In this document: one piece after another, positions 1 to 11,879 of the stretch
How the letters are laid out: the number at the start of each line of letters is the position of its first letter
How positions within the stretch are numbered: position 1 is the stretch's first letter
From: Rehmannia glutinosa
Taxonomy: Eukaryota; Streptophyta; Magnoliopsida; Lamiales; Orobanchaceae
Direction of reading: 5' to 3'
Length of the DNA: 64,000 nucleotides
NCBI GenBank assembly: GCA_016081115.2
Contig: CM071930.1
Span: forward strand, 27,109,641 to 27,173,640
The notes under the pieces: model-generated
Seen by the model: only the letters and a program-made list of their open reading frames with translations
Told to the model about the DNA's origin: nothing
The model's database searches: none
Translations under genes and position numbers: made by a program

Positions 1-3000
1 GCCTCTCAAGTCACCAAAGATTGGCATCTCTGTTGTCCGGGCGCATGTCCAAAGAGGCATGCCTTTCCATTCGTTCAACTTCACAAAGAGTGCCTTGAAC
101 ACTTCTCGTGCTTGGTGATTCTTCCATTGCGGTGATGGCCATACTGACGTCGAAATCAAAGTCGGCCGGAACAATGGTGCCTGAGTGAAAAAGAGGAGGT
201 CTGTGCGTGATAACGTGCTTGCTCGTTTTTCGACTCTTCGTGGAGTTACGGTATCTCGGTGAGAAAGGGAAAGATTCTACAAAAGATTCATCACCGCCGA
301 GGATCATTCGATGATGATGAGCGGTGCGCGTGAAGTTCTTTTGGGAATCGATCCAGTTGTAGCTTGAGGAGAGTGGAGCGGTGGTTTTGGTTCACTGGGT
401 TTGGTTGTGAAGTAGACCCGAAGCTTGCTTTGAGCCTCATCTTATCTTAACGTTGGTCTCAGTGATTTTTCCTTTTCGGTTGACTTATCCTCGGCCTTAT
501 CGGCGCGTCATCGGACGATGATGAGATTTCTAGAGGTGGCTCATCATCAAAGTTAAAAGTTTGACGAGTAGTCTTGGGGTCGACTTGCTCGTGCCTGGAA
601 CATCCGCAGCTGAGTCTTTTGGATTTGTCATGGGGGTTGACTCGGCTTCTTCATCGCCGATCCCGATCCCGAGAAAAGTGACATCGGGGTTGTCCTGGGA
701 ATCATGAAGTGCGCTGATTTCCTTCTCGAGATGGGTCGATGATTGCGGGAGGGATGTTCTTTACTTGACCTCTTTACCGGGAAGTCTCAACCTCCCGTGG
801 GCCTTCATTTCCTCCGGCGGTCTCTCTGCTGCGAGGCACTGTCTCCCTTTCGACGACATTGTCTCGGGGTCTTCTACAGTGGCATCCATTGGAGTCTCAA
901 CCCCATGGATTGCACTTTCATCGCCAGTGTTAACTCCCGGGCATTCCTTCTGTGCCTCGATCGCATCGGCGCGTCATTAGCCTTCGAGCGGTTGGCACCT
1001 CACCGTGAGAACGATCTCGGTATGAGCTTCGTTGATGGCAACTTGCTGTTCTTCTAGTGATTGTAATTTCTCTTCTTCGCCTCCTTGCTTCTTTGTCGAG
1101 TCATCTGCGGCATCCTCCGACCTGCTGCGGTGGAGGGAGTTTCCCCCTCGGTGCGCACCGGTGGTGAGTGACTTGGAGTGGGGTCACTCGTCTCGGACTC
1201 ATTTGTTTCAATTGATGGTTCAACACACCTTCAATAGGGGTTGGCTCGATGGGTCCCCACTAGCCCGATTTCATCGCCATTCCTTATTGCCTTCTTCCGT
1301 GAGTGGGGAAGTGGTAGCGGCAACATCGGTGGCTATTTCTTTGAACCACTCCCATTGGATCGATTTCAGTGTGTTTTGGAGGACTCTCCTGGTCCCTCCA
1401 TCGATCTTTGCTCGTGAAGGATTCTTGATTCATGCAATGCTTCTGCATTTGTAACTCTTACGTGGCGGCGGCATTTTTACGATTCCTCGTCACTTTCGGA
1501 GAAAACATCAAGGAGAGGATGGAAGTGTTACGTAGTGCGGAGATAGAGGCGATACTTGCCTTTTCACGTGCTTGGCTTCTTGACTTGCTTTGCTCTCTCC
1601 TGTCCTTGTAGATTTGCGGGATGTCTAAGCGATTGTCCTCATCAAGTCTTTGGGAGCACGATAGTCGATCGAAGGAAATTTAGCGATTCCTCTTCTTCTT
1701 CTATGAATTCGGGCCGTTGGAGGCTGTTCCCTTGACTTGCTCAACTTCCATTTTCTCCACTCACGCGACGATTTTGGATGTGCGGGTAAGGTGGAGATAG
1801 GATCATTACATCACTATCCGCTTTTTGTTCTTCTTGAGTTTCATTGTGTGAGCTACAAGCTGTGTCTTCGGGTTGCCTCTGGCTGGATCGCCTTGACGAG
1901 ACTTGGTCGTTTCATCAACTACATCTGGAGACTCTACTTCTCCGGAGTCTCCGTATTTGTGCTAGGTGAAGAAAATGCGACTGTTGGTTTCTCTGTTGGG
2001 CCTTGTTTGACGAGTCTTCTTCGTCTCTGGTTTGTACCGGGGAATTTACAGTCCCGGGCGGCGTCCTCTCGAGTCTTGGGCGGCGGGGCGTGCTTGTGTT
2101 TGTTTACGAGGCGGCCGTCTAGGCTTGTCGGTTCTCCTCCTTTTGACGATCGGAGAAGGCATTAGTGAGTCCTTCTCGACCCGGCTAGCTGCGCGGGGCG
2201 TGACACGAGCTGGCTGGGCGGTGACTTCTTGCGGGCGGGCATGTTTGCTTTTCTTTGCGATCTTCTTAGCATTGCGGCGACTTTCTTCTTAGGTGGAGAA
2301 GCATTTGTATCTTGAGTCACCGATTCCCCCTCACTTTGTGTCGGCTCTCTTGGCATAAGCTCGCTTCGAGCACCGAGAGAGGTTAGCTCGAACATCCTCT
2401 TGTTGACATGGAAAGCCTTCCCATGTCTAAGAGGTACTCCTTTCACCTCGATGGCAGGCCAATCACTAGGCCATATCCTAGGGATCCTCCAAATGTGCCA
2501 TCTTCTTTGAAGGACTTGTTCCCCACGTTTTGAGTCGGTTGTAGATAAACTCAGCCCGTTTATCTTCTTTTCTTCCATGATTGCGGCCATCACAACCAAA
2601 TTGCCTTTGATAGTTGGTCAAAGGCCAAATTTGATGTCGATACATTTGGCAACTATGTCCAACAATTTATGATAATCCTCCTTGGCCGATCTCTTGTTTG
2701 TTGTGTATATAATTTTATCGGCAAAAGGTCGGACTTGGCTATCTCTTTCCATGCGTCGGCAGTTTACATCAGCTTCCTTAATTTGATTGCTCATTCTGCG
2801 GGTAGTGAGCAATATTGACCAAATCCTTGGCGGTGATAGTCGTGCTTCCGTGAGCAGATGACTTGATTCCTTCATCGTGAATCTCGGCATTCACGTAGAA
2901 TTGTGCGACCTCCTCCACATAGGTCATAGGATATTCCAAATAAAAAGCGGTTTTGATCCAGGCGTTTCCAACTTCTCGCGATTTTCTTCACCAGGGTGTC

Positions 3001-3092
3001 GTCGGACCCCTGCTTCACCATTCCGTCGAAATCACGGTCGAACCGGTGTGGATTTGTTTTCCCAACTTGGTAAAGTCATACCTTGGTGCCAT
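1..3092 (-). pseudogene. A1 accessory ORF (aORF), broken, C-terminus outside window
   Basis: The start codon is at 3092 (MAPRYDFTKL...), matching the starts of the A5 and A2 aORFs (MAPKFNFVKLL, MAANYDFIKM). A frameshift follows within about 20 codons. Homologous pieces can then be followed leftwards in shifting frames: KEDYHKLLDIVAKCIDIKFG near 2640, VKGVPLRHGKAFHVNKRMF near 2430, a Lys/Pro-rich tail near 2280, and the C-terminal domain (IVPADFDFD, DNRDANL) at 11-307. The ORF occupies the envelope-like position after pol, but I see no signal peptide or membrane segment. The function is unknown. The middle part (300-2000) is unusually GC-rich compared with the same region in A3 and A5. Plus-strand ORFs here are shadows. 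Confidence 0.8.
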
Positions 3093-3648
3093 TTCTCGAG
3101 AATAATTTCAAGGAAAAGTTCGAAATTTGATTTGAAGGTTGATAGGGTTTTGAGAGTATTTGCCTTTGCCTTTTGAGAGAAAGAGATTGAACAGTTTTTA
3201 GAAGTGTGAGAGAAAGCGGAGGCGAAAATGGTTTAAATATGGTTTATGAAAGGGCGTGCGAGGCGGTTTTGAATTGTGATCGAAATCAACGGCTTGGATT
3301 TCGCACGCCTATTGAGCATTTCACGTCTCGTATTTAATGCGGCGACATTTATATCCAATCATAAGCTTAGTGTGCGGCTTTATGTCGTACACATCATCAT
3401 TATCTTTGACGTGTTCCTTAAAACATTCCCGCTAAGTTAAAACATTGCGTTTTTTGTCACTTTGCTTATAAGTTATTCGACTTATCTCTTAGGCGATTTA
3501 ACTCTACTCCTCGCAGATTCTCTTGTTGACTCGGCTATCACCGACTTCGGTGTAAATTCTTTCCGTCTGGTGATTCTTGAGTTGATTTTTGTTTTCGACT
3601 CTTTTTCACTTCTCTTGTTCTAATTTTCTTCTTTGATTAAATGCAGTG
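3093..3648 (-). promoter_or_regulatory. A1 pol-aORF spacer with TATA-like boxes
   Basis: This 556-bp non-coding spacer lies between the pol stop (3649) and the aORF ATG (3092). Read on the minus strand it holds GATTGGATATAAATG (3360-3346), a second TATA-like box TATTTAAA (3240-3233, about 141 bp before the ATG), and a CT-rich leader of TTTCTCTC runs. The same order and spacing recur in A2 and A5. Whether it drives transcription is inference. Confidence 0.55.
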
Positions 3649-6600
3649 TCATTCATCAATTAACCCCAACTCATGCTTGAGTTCTTCAAATCTTGACTCA
3701 CATAATGGTTTTGTGAAGATGTCGGCTAGTTGTTTATCGGTTGAGATGTATTCCAAGATAATGTCCTTCTTTTCAACATGATCTCTTATGAAATGATATC
3801 GACATCTATATGTTTTGTTCTTGAGTGCAACACGAGGATTTTGAGTGATTGCAATGGCACTTGTGTTATCACACATGATTGGAATTTCTTTTTCTTCAAC
3901 TTCATAGTCTCTCATTTGTTGTCTCATCCATAGGACTTGGGCTGCAATTGTTTGCCCGCAAACTATGTATTCTGCCTCCATTTGTAGAGGTGGCTATTGA
4001 GTTTTGCTTCTTGCTAAACCAGAAATTAGTCTTTCCTAGCATTTGACAGTGCACGAAGTGCTTTTCTGTCCACTCGCATCCAAAGCATAGTCGAGTCGAA
4101 TAGCCAATTAGTCCGAAACCACCTTCCTTTGGATACCATAGGCCTACTTCTTGGCTTCCTTTTAAGTATCTCGGTATTCTTTTAGGCTGGCATGGCTCTC
4201 TTTTGGAGCGATTGAAATCTTGCACATACACCTACAGCAAAGGTGATGTCGCACTTCTTTGTGAGATAGAAGCGATGATCCAATAAGTGCTCATCTTGTT
4301 TGATCTACTGAGCTTGCCATCTGCATCCATGTCCATTTTGATGATGTGTTCATTGGTATTTTTACGAAGACTTCTCTTCCATACCAAACTTCTTCATTAA
4401 ATCTCTGGTGTATTTTGTTTGACTTATGAAGCTTCCATCCTTGAACTTGAAGTCCAAGGAAAAATGTCGGCTCTCCCATCATGCTCATTTCAAATTTGCT
4501 TTGCATGAGGTTTGAGAATTTTCACCACGACTCTTTGTTAGTGGATCCAAAAATGATGTCATCCACATATATTTGAACAAGCGGTATACTCTTCTTGTCT
4601 TGAATTACGAAAAGTGTTCTATCTACTTTTCCTTTTGTGAATCCATTTTGATCGGGAATTGTGACGGGGTATCATACCATGCTCACGGTGCCTGTTTCAA
4701 TCCGTCAGGGCTTTCTTGAGTTTGTATACCTTGTCTCCAAGAGTCTTCTACTCAAATCCTGGAGGTTGTTCAACATACACTTCTTCTTCCAATAACCCAT
4801 TCGGGAATGCACTTTTTACATCCATTTGATGTACGGTGAAATTCTTGTGAGCGACATAGGCAAGAAACATCCTTATAGCTTCCAATCTTGCTACGAGGGC
4901 AAATGTTTCATCAAAATCTATCCCTTCTTCTTGACAATATCCTTTGGCTACTAGTCTTGCTTTGTTTCTTACCACGTAACCTTCCTCGTTCATCTTATTT
5001 TTACGAATACCCATTTGGTTCCAATAACATTTTGATGTATGGGTCTTTGCACTAGTTCCCATACTTTATTTCTCTCAAACTTCGATTGACTCTTCTTGCA
5101 TAGCTTGAATCAATGTGTGTCATCAATGCTTGTGACACATCTTTTGGCTCTATTTGCGAGATGAAGCATGTGAACATAGCTTCTTGTTGAGTTCTAGATC
5201 TTGTTTTGACACCTTCTCTTATATCTCCAATGACAAGTTACGGTGGATGGTCTCTCGGCCATCTTACATCGAGGTTGGAGTGAGTTAGGCTGGATTGATC
5301 GACTTGCGGTTGTGTTCTTTGTGGTCACTCTCTCATAATCACTTAATTTGTAGATTTTCAGTGCTTTTGAGATTCAACTATCTCATCTTCTTACGAATTG
5401 ATAATTCTGCTTGGCTTGACAAGGGACTCTTCGTAAGGTTGGGCGATTGACTTATCGGTGACTCTTCAATGTCTTCCCCATTTACATTTGGCTCATCGAA
5501 TACTACATGAATGGATTCTTCTCGTAACCATAGTTCTTTTGTTGAGTATTCTCAGAGGCTTTGCTTTGGTGAGTATCTGAAGATACCCTCATCGACTTTA
5601 GCATCAAAAGCCTTTAGGTTGTCTTTGCCATTGTTGTGGATGAAGCATTTACATCCAAATATCTGAAATATGCAACATTTGGTTTTCTTCCATCCGGATC
5701 TCATAGGGAGTCTTTGTCACCGTCTATTTATCATACATCTGTTTTGGGTGTAGCAAGGTGTGTTGATTGCTTCACCCAAAATCTTTTTGTAACCCCCGCT
5801 TGACTAACATGGTCCTTCTTTTCTTTTGAGGTTACTGTTCCTTCTTTCTGCAACTCCATTCTGTTTGTGGAGTCCTTGCGGTGATAGTTCATGACCAATA
5901 CCATTCTCAATACTGATCTTGAGTTATTATTCCATTGACAAACTCGGTTCCTCTATCGATCTTATTTTGATAATGGTTTGACTCTTCTCATTTTGTATCC
6001 TTTTCATCACCGTTGTGGTAGCTTTTGTAGAGTTTCTTTCTTCTTGCACATGAATATTGTCCATGTATATCTTGAGTAGTCATCTACTACCACCAGGGTT
6101 TATTTCTTTCCACTTATCTTTGGTTGGTTCCATGGGCCAAATAGATCCATATGAAGTAGATGCAATATTCTTGTTGAGGATGGGCATGTCTTTTCTTTGA
6201 AAGACGACTTGATTTGTTTTCCCTTCGACATGCATCACATATACTCTCCTTCTTGTATCTTGAGTCCGGAAGTCCTTCTACAAGATGACTTCTTGCCAAC
6301 TTGTTGATTGTTTTGAAATTCGGTGACTCGACTTTTTGTGCCACGGCTTGAACTTGATTCAAATGTGCTCTTTGCTAGTAGAACAGTCTTTGGGTGTTGC
6401 GGTTGACCAATCCACTACATACATATTCTTCTTGTCTATTTCCTTGCGGTACAACTTCATTTGATTCAATATCCTTGATTTGGCATATTCCCATGTTGAA
6501 TCCAACATTGTAGCCCTTGTCACGCGAGTTGGTGATGCTTAGTAAATTGAAGTTTAGTCCTTCAACATATGCAACATCTGTGATTTCTAAACCATTCCTT

Positions 6601-6784
6601 TTGATGGATCCAATGCCTCTTATTTCACCAGGAGCTTCATTTCCTCCAAATATGACTTTTGCTCCTTTGACTTCCTTGAATTTTGACAGATTTCTCTTAT
6701 TTCTGTCATATGTCGGAATGACCACTATCCATGTACCAGGTTCCTTGGCACTCCGCTTGTTCCTTGAACACGCAAACAAGGAAA
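3649..6784 (-). pseudogene. A1 pol: protease, integrase, RT, RNase H, frameshifted
   Basis: Reading leftwards, the protease region lies at about 6780-6380, with the active-site segment scrambled by indels (the A4 homologue keeps DSGCSRHMTG). The pre-integrase and integrase region is at about 6360-5700 and strongly decayed. A linker follows with no recoverable frame (5700-5100). RT occupies 5062-4240, with the palm motif YVDD intact at 4569-4558 and Q-rich PPGFE nearby. RNase H is at about 4230-3649, with CDNTSAIAITQNP, the His-Asp region RYHFIRDH and the terminal ADIFTKPL. At least six frame changes are needed to read through, so no polyprotein can be made from this copy as sequenced. Confidence 0.85.
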
Positions 6785-9087
6785 TTAGGTTTTAGGTACC
6801 CATTCTTGTGCGGGTCTGAGGGGTTAAATTATAAGATGATCCAACCAACCTATAGCCACATGATTTGACCTAAAGAGGTTGCCATCTATCGATTGCCATA
6901 ATCATAATTAATCCTGGCAAATTGCTTGGGGATTCTAGGTTCATACAAATTGTCTTTTTTGTCTGTATGCTGCATATGTGTTTTAGCAATTGCCTTTCTT
7001 GGGTAATTGTGGTGTCTTTGAGTGTAGTGCCTAGGTGCATATGTGTCTTTGATGAAAGCTCTTATGCTTTTGGAATGGCCTTTGTTGAGTTCTAGGCCTT
7101 TGCCATTTGGGCTTGTATTCCATAAGTCTAGGCGATAGTTCACATTATTCCAATCGGCTTGGCTTGGATATCTTCTACCATTCCCATCATATGTATTTCT
7201 TTTATGGATTTTAAGGGATTTTTGGTAGCTCTGCTTCTTCTTTCTGAGTATTTTACGTTTGGAGTCTGCTGAGGAACTCATTGAATCTCTTCTCGGTGTC
7301 CTTTCAAAGCACTCTCAAGCCGTTTTTTCCTTTCCTTTGTAACCAAGGCCATTTGCTTAGTATTGTGCTTTGGAGTGAAAGTGTGTGCAATATTTAGAGT
7401 TTTGGATTTTTCGGACTCTTCATGACTTGAAGATCCTTTTTCAAAATTACTCTTGAGGTTTGACATGGCACAAAGGAATTAAATCCTAAGCTTTGTCTTG
7501 TCTCCACATTCTCTTTGACTCATAATAAGATCATCCATGATTTAGATGCCTTAGTGAATGAGGCAATAACATTTTTGAGGTCATTCTCCTCTTTTCTATA
7601 GCGGCAATTTCGCTTATTAATTTAGCATTTTCAGCCTTTAAACTTTTATTCTCATCACTATTTGACTTAGAGTGCTCGGCTCCTTAGTCGACTTTGAGTT
7701 TTGACTTTTGAGTAAATTTGTTTTCCTCATTCAATAGTGTGTGTGAGGTTTTAATGTGCTCAAAATCTTTCATCATTTTGCCTAATGAATCATAAAGATC
7801 GGTGGGTGATGAAGTGTGTGTGTCACGATCACTTTCACTAGTGTACGAGCTTGTTGAGTTAGATTGTACCTCATCTTCTTGATCTTGTTCTTTGGCCATT
7901 AAGCGGATCAAGGCTTCTTCTTCGAGTCACTTGAGTAGTCGGCTTCAAAGTCACTGTCTCTCTTGACTTGGTTTGTCTCTCGGCCTCTGCGACCATCATT
8001 GCCTTTTTCTTCTCTTGTCTTCTTTCTCAAGACCTTTCTTTCTTCTTCGTTTACGTACTTGTTGACTACGAGGATATGAGCGATCAATAGCATAGTGACC
8101 TGGTTGTCTACAATTCCAACATAGATATTCAGACCTTTTGATCGACTCTTTCTATTCTTGAGTTGTCGGCCCTTTGATACTCAACATGTTGATGATCTGT
8201 TCTCTTGGTTGGCCTATCATCCCTTGATTTGGAGGGAGCCGAGTGTCTTCCGGAGGATTCACCCTTTCCTCTCTTGTAGTTCTTGTTAAAGAACTTGTTA
8301 AATCTTTTAACCATCGGGGCTATTTCTTACCGGGTCAATTGCCTCTTGGACCTCAGCTCTCTTTCCATCTTTGACGATTAGAGCAATTGTTTTGGGTCTG
8401 TTGTCTCTTCTGGTCTTTCCTTCTCGGCTCAAACTCGTAGGCTTTGAGGTGCGAGAATAACTCATGATTGGATGTCTTTGATAGGTCCATGGAGTGTCTC
8501 AATGCCATGACCTTCATTTCCCATTCAAGCGGAAGACTTTTTAGGATCTTCATACACATTTCAACGTGTATATTCCTTTCCAAGTGTAGACGCTCATTTG
8601 TGATTTACGTAAACCGAGCATCCGGTTGATCCAGGTTTTCTCCCGAGATCATTTTAAAGTTCTCAAATTTTTGTCAACCATTGATAGTTTGTTTTCTTTG
8701 ATTTGCTCGAGCCTTCACAAATCAATGTCGGTTTGTCCCAGATTTCCTTAGCGGTTTTGCAAGATTTCACTTTATTGAACATGGCTTTGTCCAAGGTTTT
8801 GTAAAGAATGTCCTTGGCTACATTGTCCAGGTTGTATCTTTTTCTGTCATCATTTGTCCACTCGCCTTGGTTTTCAACCATGGTACGAAACAGTCTTTGC
8901 ATCTTCTTCTCCTTGTTGCAACTCTTAAATGCAATTTGTGTTCACCTTTAATATTTGCGAGAGGCCCATCTTCTATCACTATCCACATCTCATCATGTAA
9001 TCTTTGATAGATGAGCACATCACGAATTTTCCAATCATCAAATTCTTCAATAGTGAACATAGGAATGCGTGTTAGATTTGCTTCCAT
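6785..9087 (-). pseudogene. A1 gag, frameshifted
   Basis: The start is at 9087 (MEANLTRIPMFTIEEFDDWK), about 110 bases after the primer site, as in A4. Segments in changing frames include the capsid-like core (RYNLDNVAKDILYKTLDKAM, 8850-8700; LKSLPLEWEMKVMALRHSMD, near 8530) and a basic segment (KRFNKFFNKNYKRGKG). One CCHC-type knuckle sits near 8120-8080, in which the fourth ligand reads Arg (GHYAIDR). A Ser/Glu-rich coiled region (7900-7480) and a His/Tyr/Pro-rich C-terminus end at VPKT followed by an in-frame TAA (6787-6785). The same TAA sits at the same place in A4. Gag packages element RNA in cytoplasmic particles. This copy is broken. Confidence 0.82.
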
Positions 9088-9196
9088 GATAATAACTTTT
9101 AATAATAGAAAAGAGTTTTGAAAGTTTAAGTACTAAAGCGGACTTTTGAAAAGTTTGGAGATCTAGTTCGATAACAGGTGCGGAGGGTTCAATGAA

Positions 9197-9213
9197 CCAA
9201 CCGCTCGATACCA
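9197..9213 (-). promoter_or_regulatory. A1 primer binding site (initiator Met tRNA), degenerate
   Basis: The minus strand reads TGGTATCGAGCGGTTGG directly after the LTR end. The A4 copy has TGGTATCAGAGCGG, the usual plant copia site complementary to initiator methionine tRNA. A1 has lost CAG in favour of CG here. Confidence 0.8.
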
Positions 9214-9215
9214 CA

Positions 9216-10715
9216 AGGTCCCAAGGGGTGTAAGTGTAAGGTTTAGAAGGGGGTTGAATAAACCTTGCAAATTTTCGATTTAGGCCTTTTAAAACTACGA
9301 GTTCTACACAAGCTTGATGGATGATCAAATTAGTCACTCGGTAGAGTTAATCTCTCAACAGACTCAAATTGAGTTGTTAATAGAAATAACTCAAATTTGT
9401 TGGCTATAAATTGACTCAACTTGTGGTTTTGTTTTTCATTGGGAAGACTTAACACCCTTAAGTTTGATTAAGCAAGTTTTTACTGAAATAAATTATCAAA
9501 TGGATAGCAAATTTATCGTGAGATATGAGCAATTAAAAGTGCGAAAATTTAAATCTTTGAAATGTAAATGACACGATAAAGTTTTTATAGAGGTTCGAAG
9601 ATGGGGTAATTCTTCTACTCCTCTCTTCTCCAACTCTGGAGGAATCCACTAAGTAATGATTAGTTTACAGTGGTAATTGATCCGGATACAAGTCTTGATC
9701 ACAACGGCCGACTTGATCCTTTGGGACTCGATCGGAGAATCACTCGGTGGCTTCTCGTGCGACTCGGCTTCTTCAGAGCGGCATGCTTGCTACTCGACTC
9801 ACTTGCTTAAGCACTTTGGATTTGATCACGAAGCCCTCCAAGAACTTAAGACTTGGTTCGCCTTGAACCTTTCTACAATCCTTCCTGGAATGTAGACCCC
9901 TTGTTTCAATATTTTCCTCTTCAACTAATTGAAGTTCTCTTTCCTTCACGGGTAAGTGTTGGATTGATGTACTTGAGATGTGAAAGAGGATTGAGAATAT
10001 TTCGATTTTTGATAAGCTTGTATATCTTCACGTGTGTGTCATTCATGCATCATTTTCTCAAACAAACTCCTCGGCCTTTTATAGTGAACTTTCAAAAATT
10101 TGCCCGTTGAAGAGATAGGAGGCTTATTTTTGAAAGTCACTTTGCGTCGTTGGCTTGCGAGTTCTTGGAATTCTTTGTTTCCTCGTATGAATTGTTGTTT
10201 CACCTTTTCGAGTTCGACACGTGTAGTGCTTCCCATTGGTTCATTCCAATTGCACGCAAGGGAGCAGCACTCAGAAAGGTGGTATGGAGATATTACTTGT
10301 TTAAGTAAATCTCTTGATTTACGTGCAACGGTTCTTTTTACTGATTATCTCGACTTGATTTGCATTTCCTTGCTTTCCCCAGGTGACTTAGAGTCGACTT
10401 CCAATCATTGGATGACTCTTCATCACTTGACTTGAACTTGGCTTCTCTTGAGTTGACTTGACTGATGTTCCACTGTTGTATCTCATTTCTTCTTGATCGA
10501 GTTCTGTCTGCTTTTCTTCTTTGTATCAAATTGTCTCTCAAGATTTTCCTTCAAACCTTGCCTGTCTTCTTGCATGTTAGGGCGTAGGCGACTTAACTCA
10601 AACTTGGCGACTCTAATTGTTACAATATATTTTACTGACAAGAATTGGGGTGCCAACTTTCTATTCTAAGTTTTACATGGCATTCATCAAAATCTAAACA
10701 ATAAAATTCCTAACA
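9216..10715 (-). repeat. A1 5' LTR (family A)
   Basis: This roughly 1,500-bp LTR starts TGTTAGGAATTTTATTG (minus strand, from 10715) and ends near 9216 in ...CCTTGGGACC, with a few terminal bases lost compared with A4 (...GGGACCTACA). TATAAAA sits at 10083-10077 (CACTATAAAAGGCC context) and marks the likely promoter core. It aligns along its length with the A3 LTR (50875-52421) and the A4 LTR (57168-58729), and shares with A4 several replacements such as GATCGAGTCC for GACTGAGACC. Confidence 0.88.
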
Positions 10716-11879
10716 GGACTTTTAGAAGAATAAGTCTATGTTGAACAAATTCCAGGTTTTGAGCAGAAAACTATTGGAGATAAAGTCTACAAGCTCATGA
10801 AAGTATTGTATGTATTGAAACCAGCACCAAGAGCCTGGTATGACACATTGTCACAATTTCTAATTGACATTGGCTTCACTAAAGGAAAAGTTGATAGAAC
10901 ACTCTTCAGAATCTAAGATGGGGAGATTTTACTACTTGTTCAAATCTATGTGGATGATATCATATTTGGATCCACAAATAAAGAGCTGTGTGACTAATTT
11001 TCGAACCTTATGCAAGGGAAGTTTGAAATGAGCATGATGGAAGCTGACCTTCTTCCTAGGTCTTCAAATCAAGTAAATGAAAGATGGAACCTTTATAAGT
11101 CAAAGAAAATACACCAGAGATTTGATGAAGAAATTTGGTATGGAAGAGAAGTCATCGGTGTAGATTCTAATGAACACTTCAATTAAGATGGATATGGATG
11201 CAGATGGCAAAGTTGTTGATCAAACCAGATATAGAGCTCTCATTGTATTACTGCTCTACTTAACAGCAAGTAGGCCAGACATCACCTATGTATGTGATAG
11301 ATTTCAATCTGCACCAAAAGAGAGTCACATGACTGCAACCAAGAGAATCCTAAGGTATTTGAAGGGATGCCAAGAAGTTGGCTTGTGGTATCCAAAGGAT
11401 GGAGGATTCAAGCTGGTAGGCTACTCGGACTCAGACTATGCTGGATGTAGAGTGGACAGGAAAAGTACATCAGGTACTTGCCAAATGCTTGGAAATAGAT
11501 TGGTTTCTTGGTTCAGCAATAAACAAAATTCAATAGCTACATCCACAGCTGAAGCAGAATACAAAGTTGCGGGTAATTGTTGTGCCCAAGTTATATGGAT
11601 GAGACAACAACTGAGAGATTATGATATAGAAGAAAAAGAGATTCCAATTATGTGTGATAATACAAGTGCTATTGCAATCACTGAGAATCCAATATTGCAT
11701 TCAAGAACAAAACACATTGATGTTAGATATCACTTTATAAGAGATCATGTTGAAAAGAAAGACATCGCTTGGAATATATCTCAACTAATAAGTATTTAGC
11801 TGACATATTCACTAAGCCATTATGTGAATCAAGACTTGAAGATCTTAAGAATGAGCTAGGTTTGATTGACCTGAGTTAG
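10716..11879 (+). pseudogene. A2 pol 3' half: RT and RNase H, interrupted
   Basis: RT text resumes immediately after A1 (GLLEE, then a stop, then VYVEQ). The YVDD box is intact at 10947-10958 and FEMSMME follows near 11025. Frames break several times up to 11160. From 11170 a 209-codon open stretch carries RNase H: YSDSDYAGCRVDRKSTSGTC, STAEAEYKVAG, MCDNTSAIAITENP and RYHFIRDH. A further frameshift follows before the terminal stop at 11877-11879 (ELGLIDLS in shifted frame). It is not translatable as a unit. Confidence 0.88.

Larger units (their letters stand above)
1..10715 (-). mobile_element. Copy A1: Ty1/copia SIRE-like LTR retrotransposon, 3' end beyond window
   Basis: On the minus strand the order is 5' LTR (9216-10715), primer site (9197-9213), gag, pol (PR, IN, RT, RH) and then a long accessory ORF that runs off the left edge. 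The protease-integrase-RT-RNase H order defines Ty1/copia. The extra ORF after pol and RT signatures such as FEMSMMG suggest the Sirevirus (SIRE) lineage. The copy is inserted in the RT of copy A2: plus-strand RT coding resumes at 10716, directly after the LTR terminus (TGTTAGGAAT on the minus strand). The other target duplication lies outside the window. Reading frames carry many small indels, so the copy looks dead as sequenced, although part of the damage may be consensus error (see findings). Confidence 0.93.

Noticed and set aside
765..2292. Several plus-strand ORFs of 70-142 codons
   Set aside because: They are antisense to the A1 accessory ORF. Their composition follows the minus-strand codons and they have no family resemblance.
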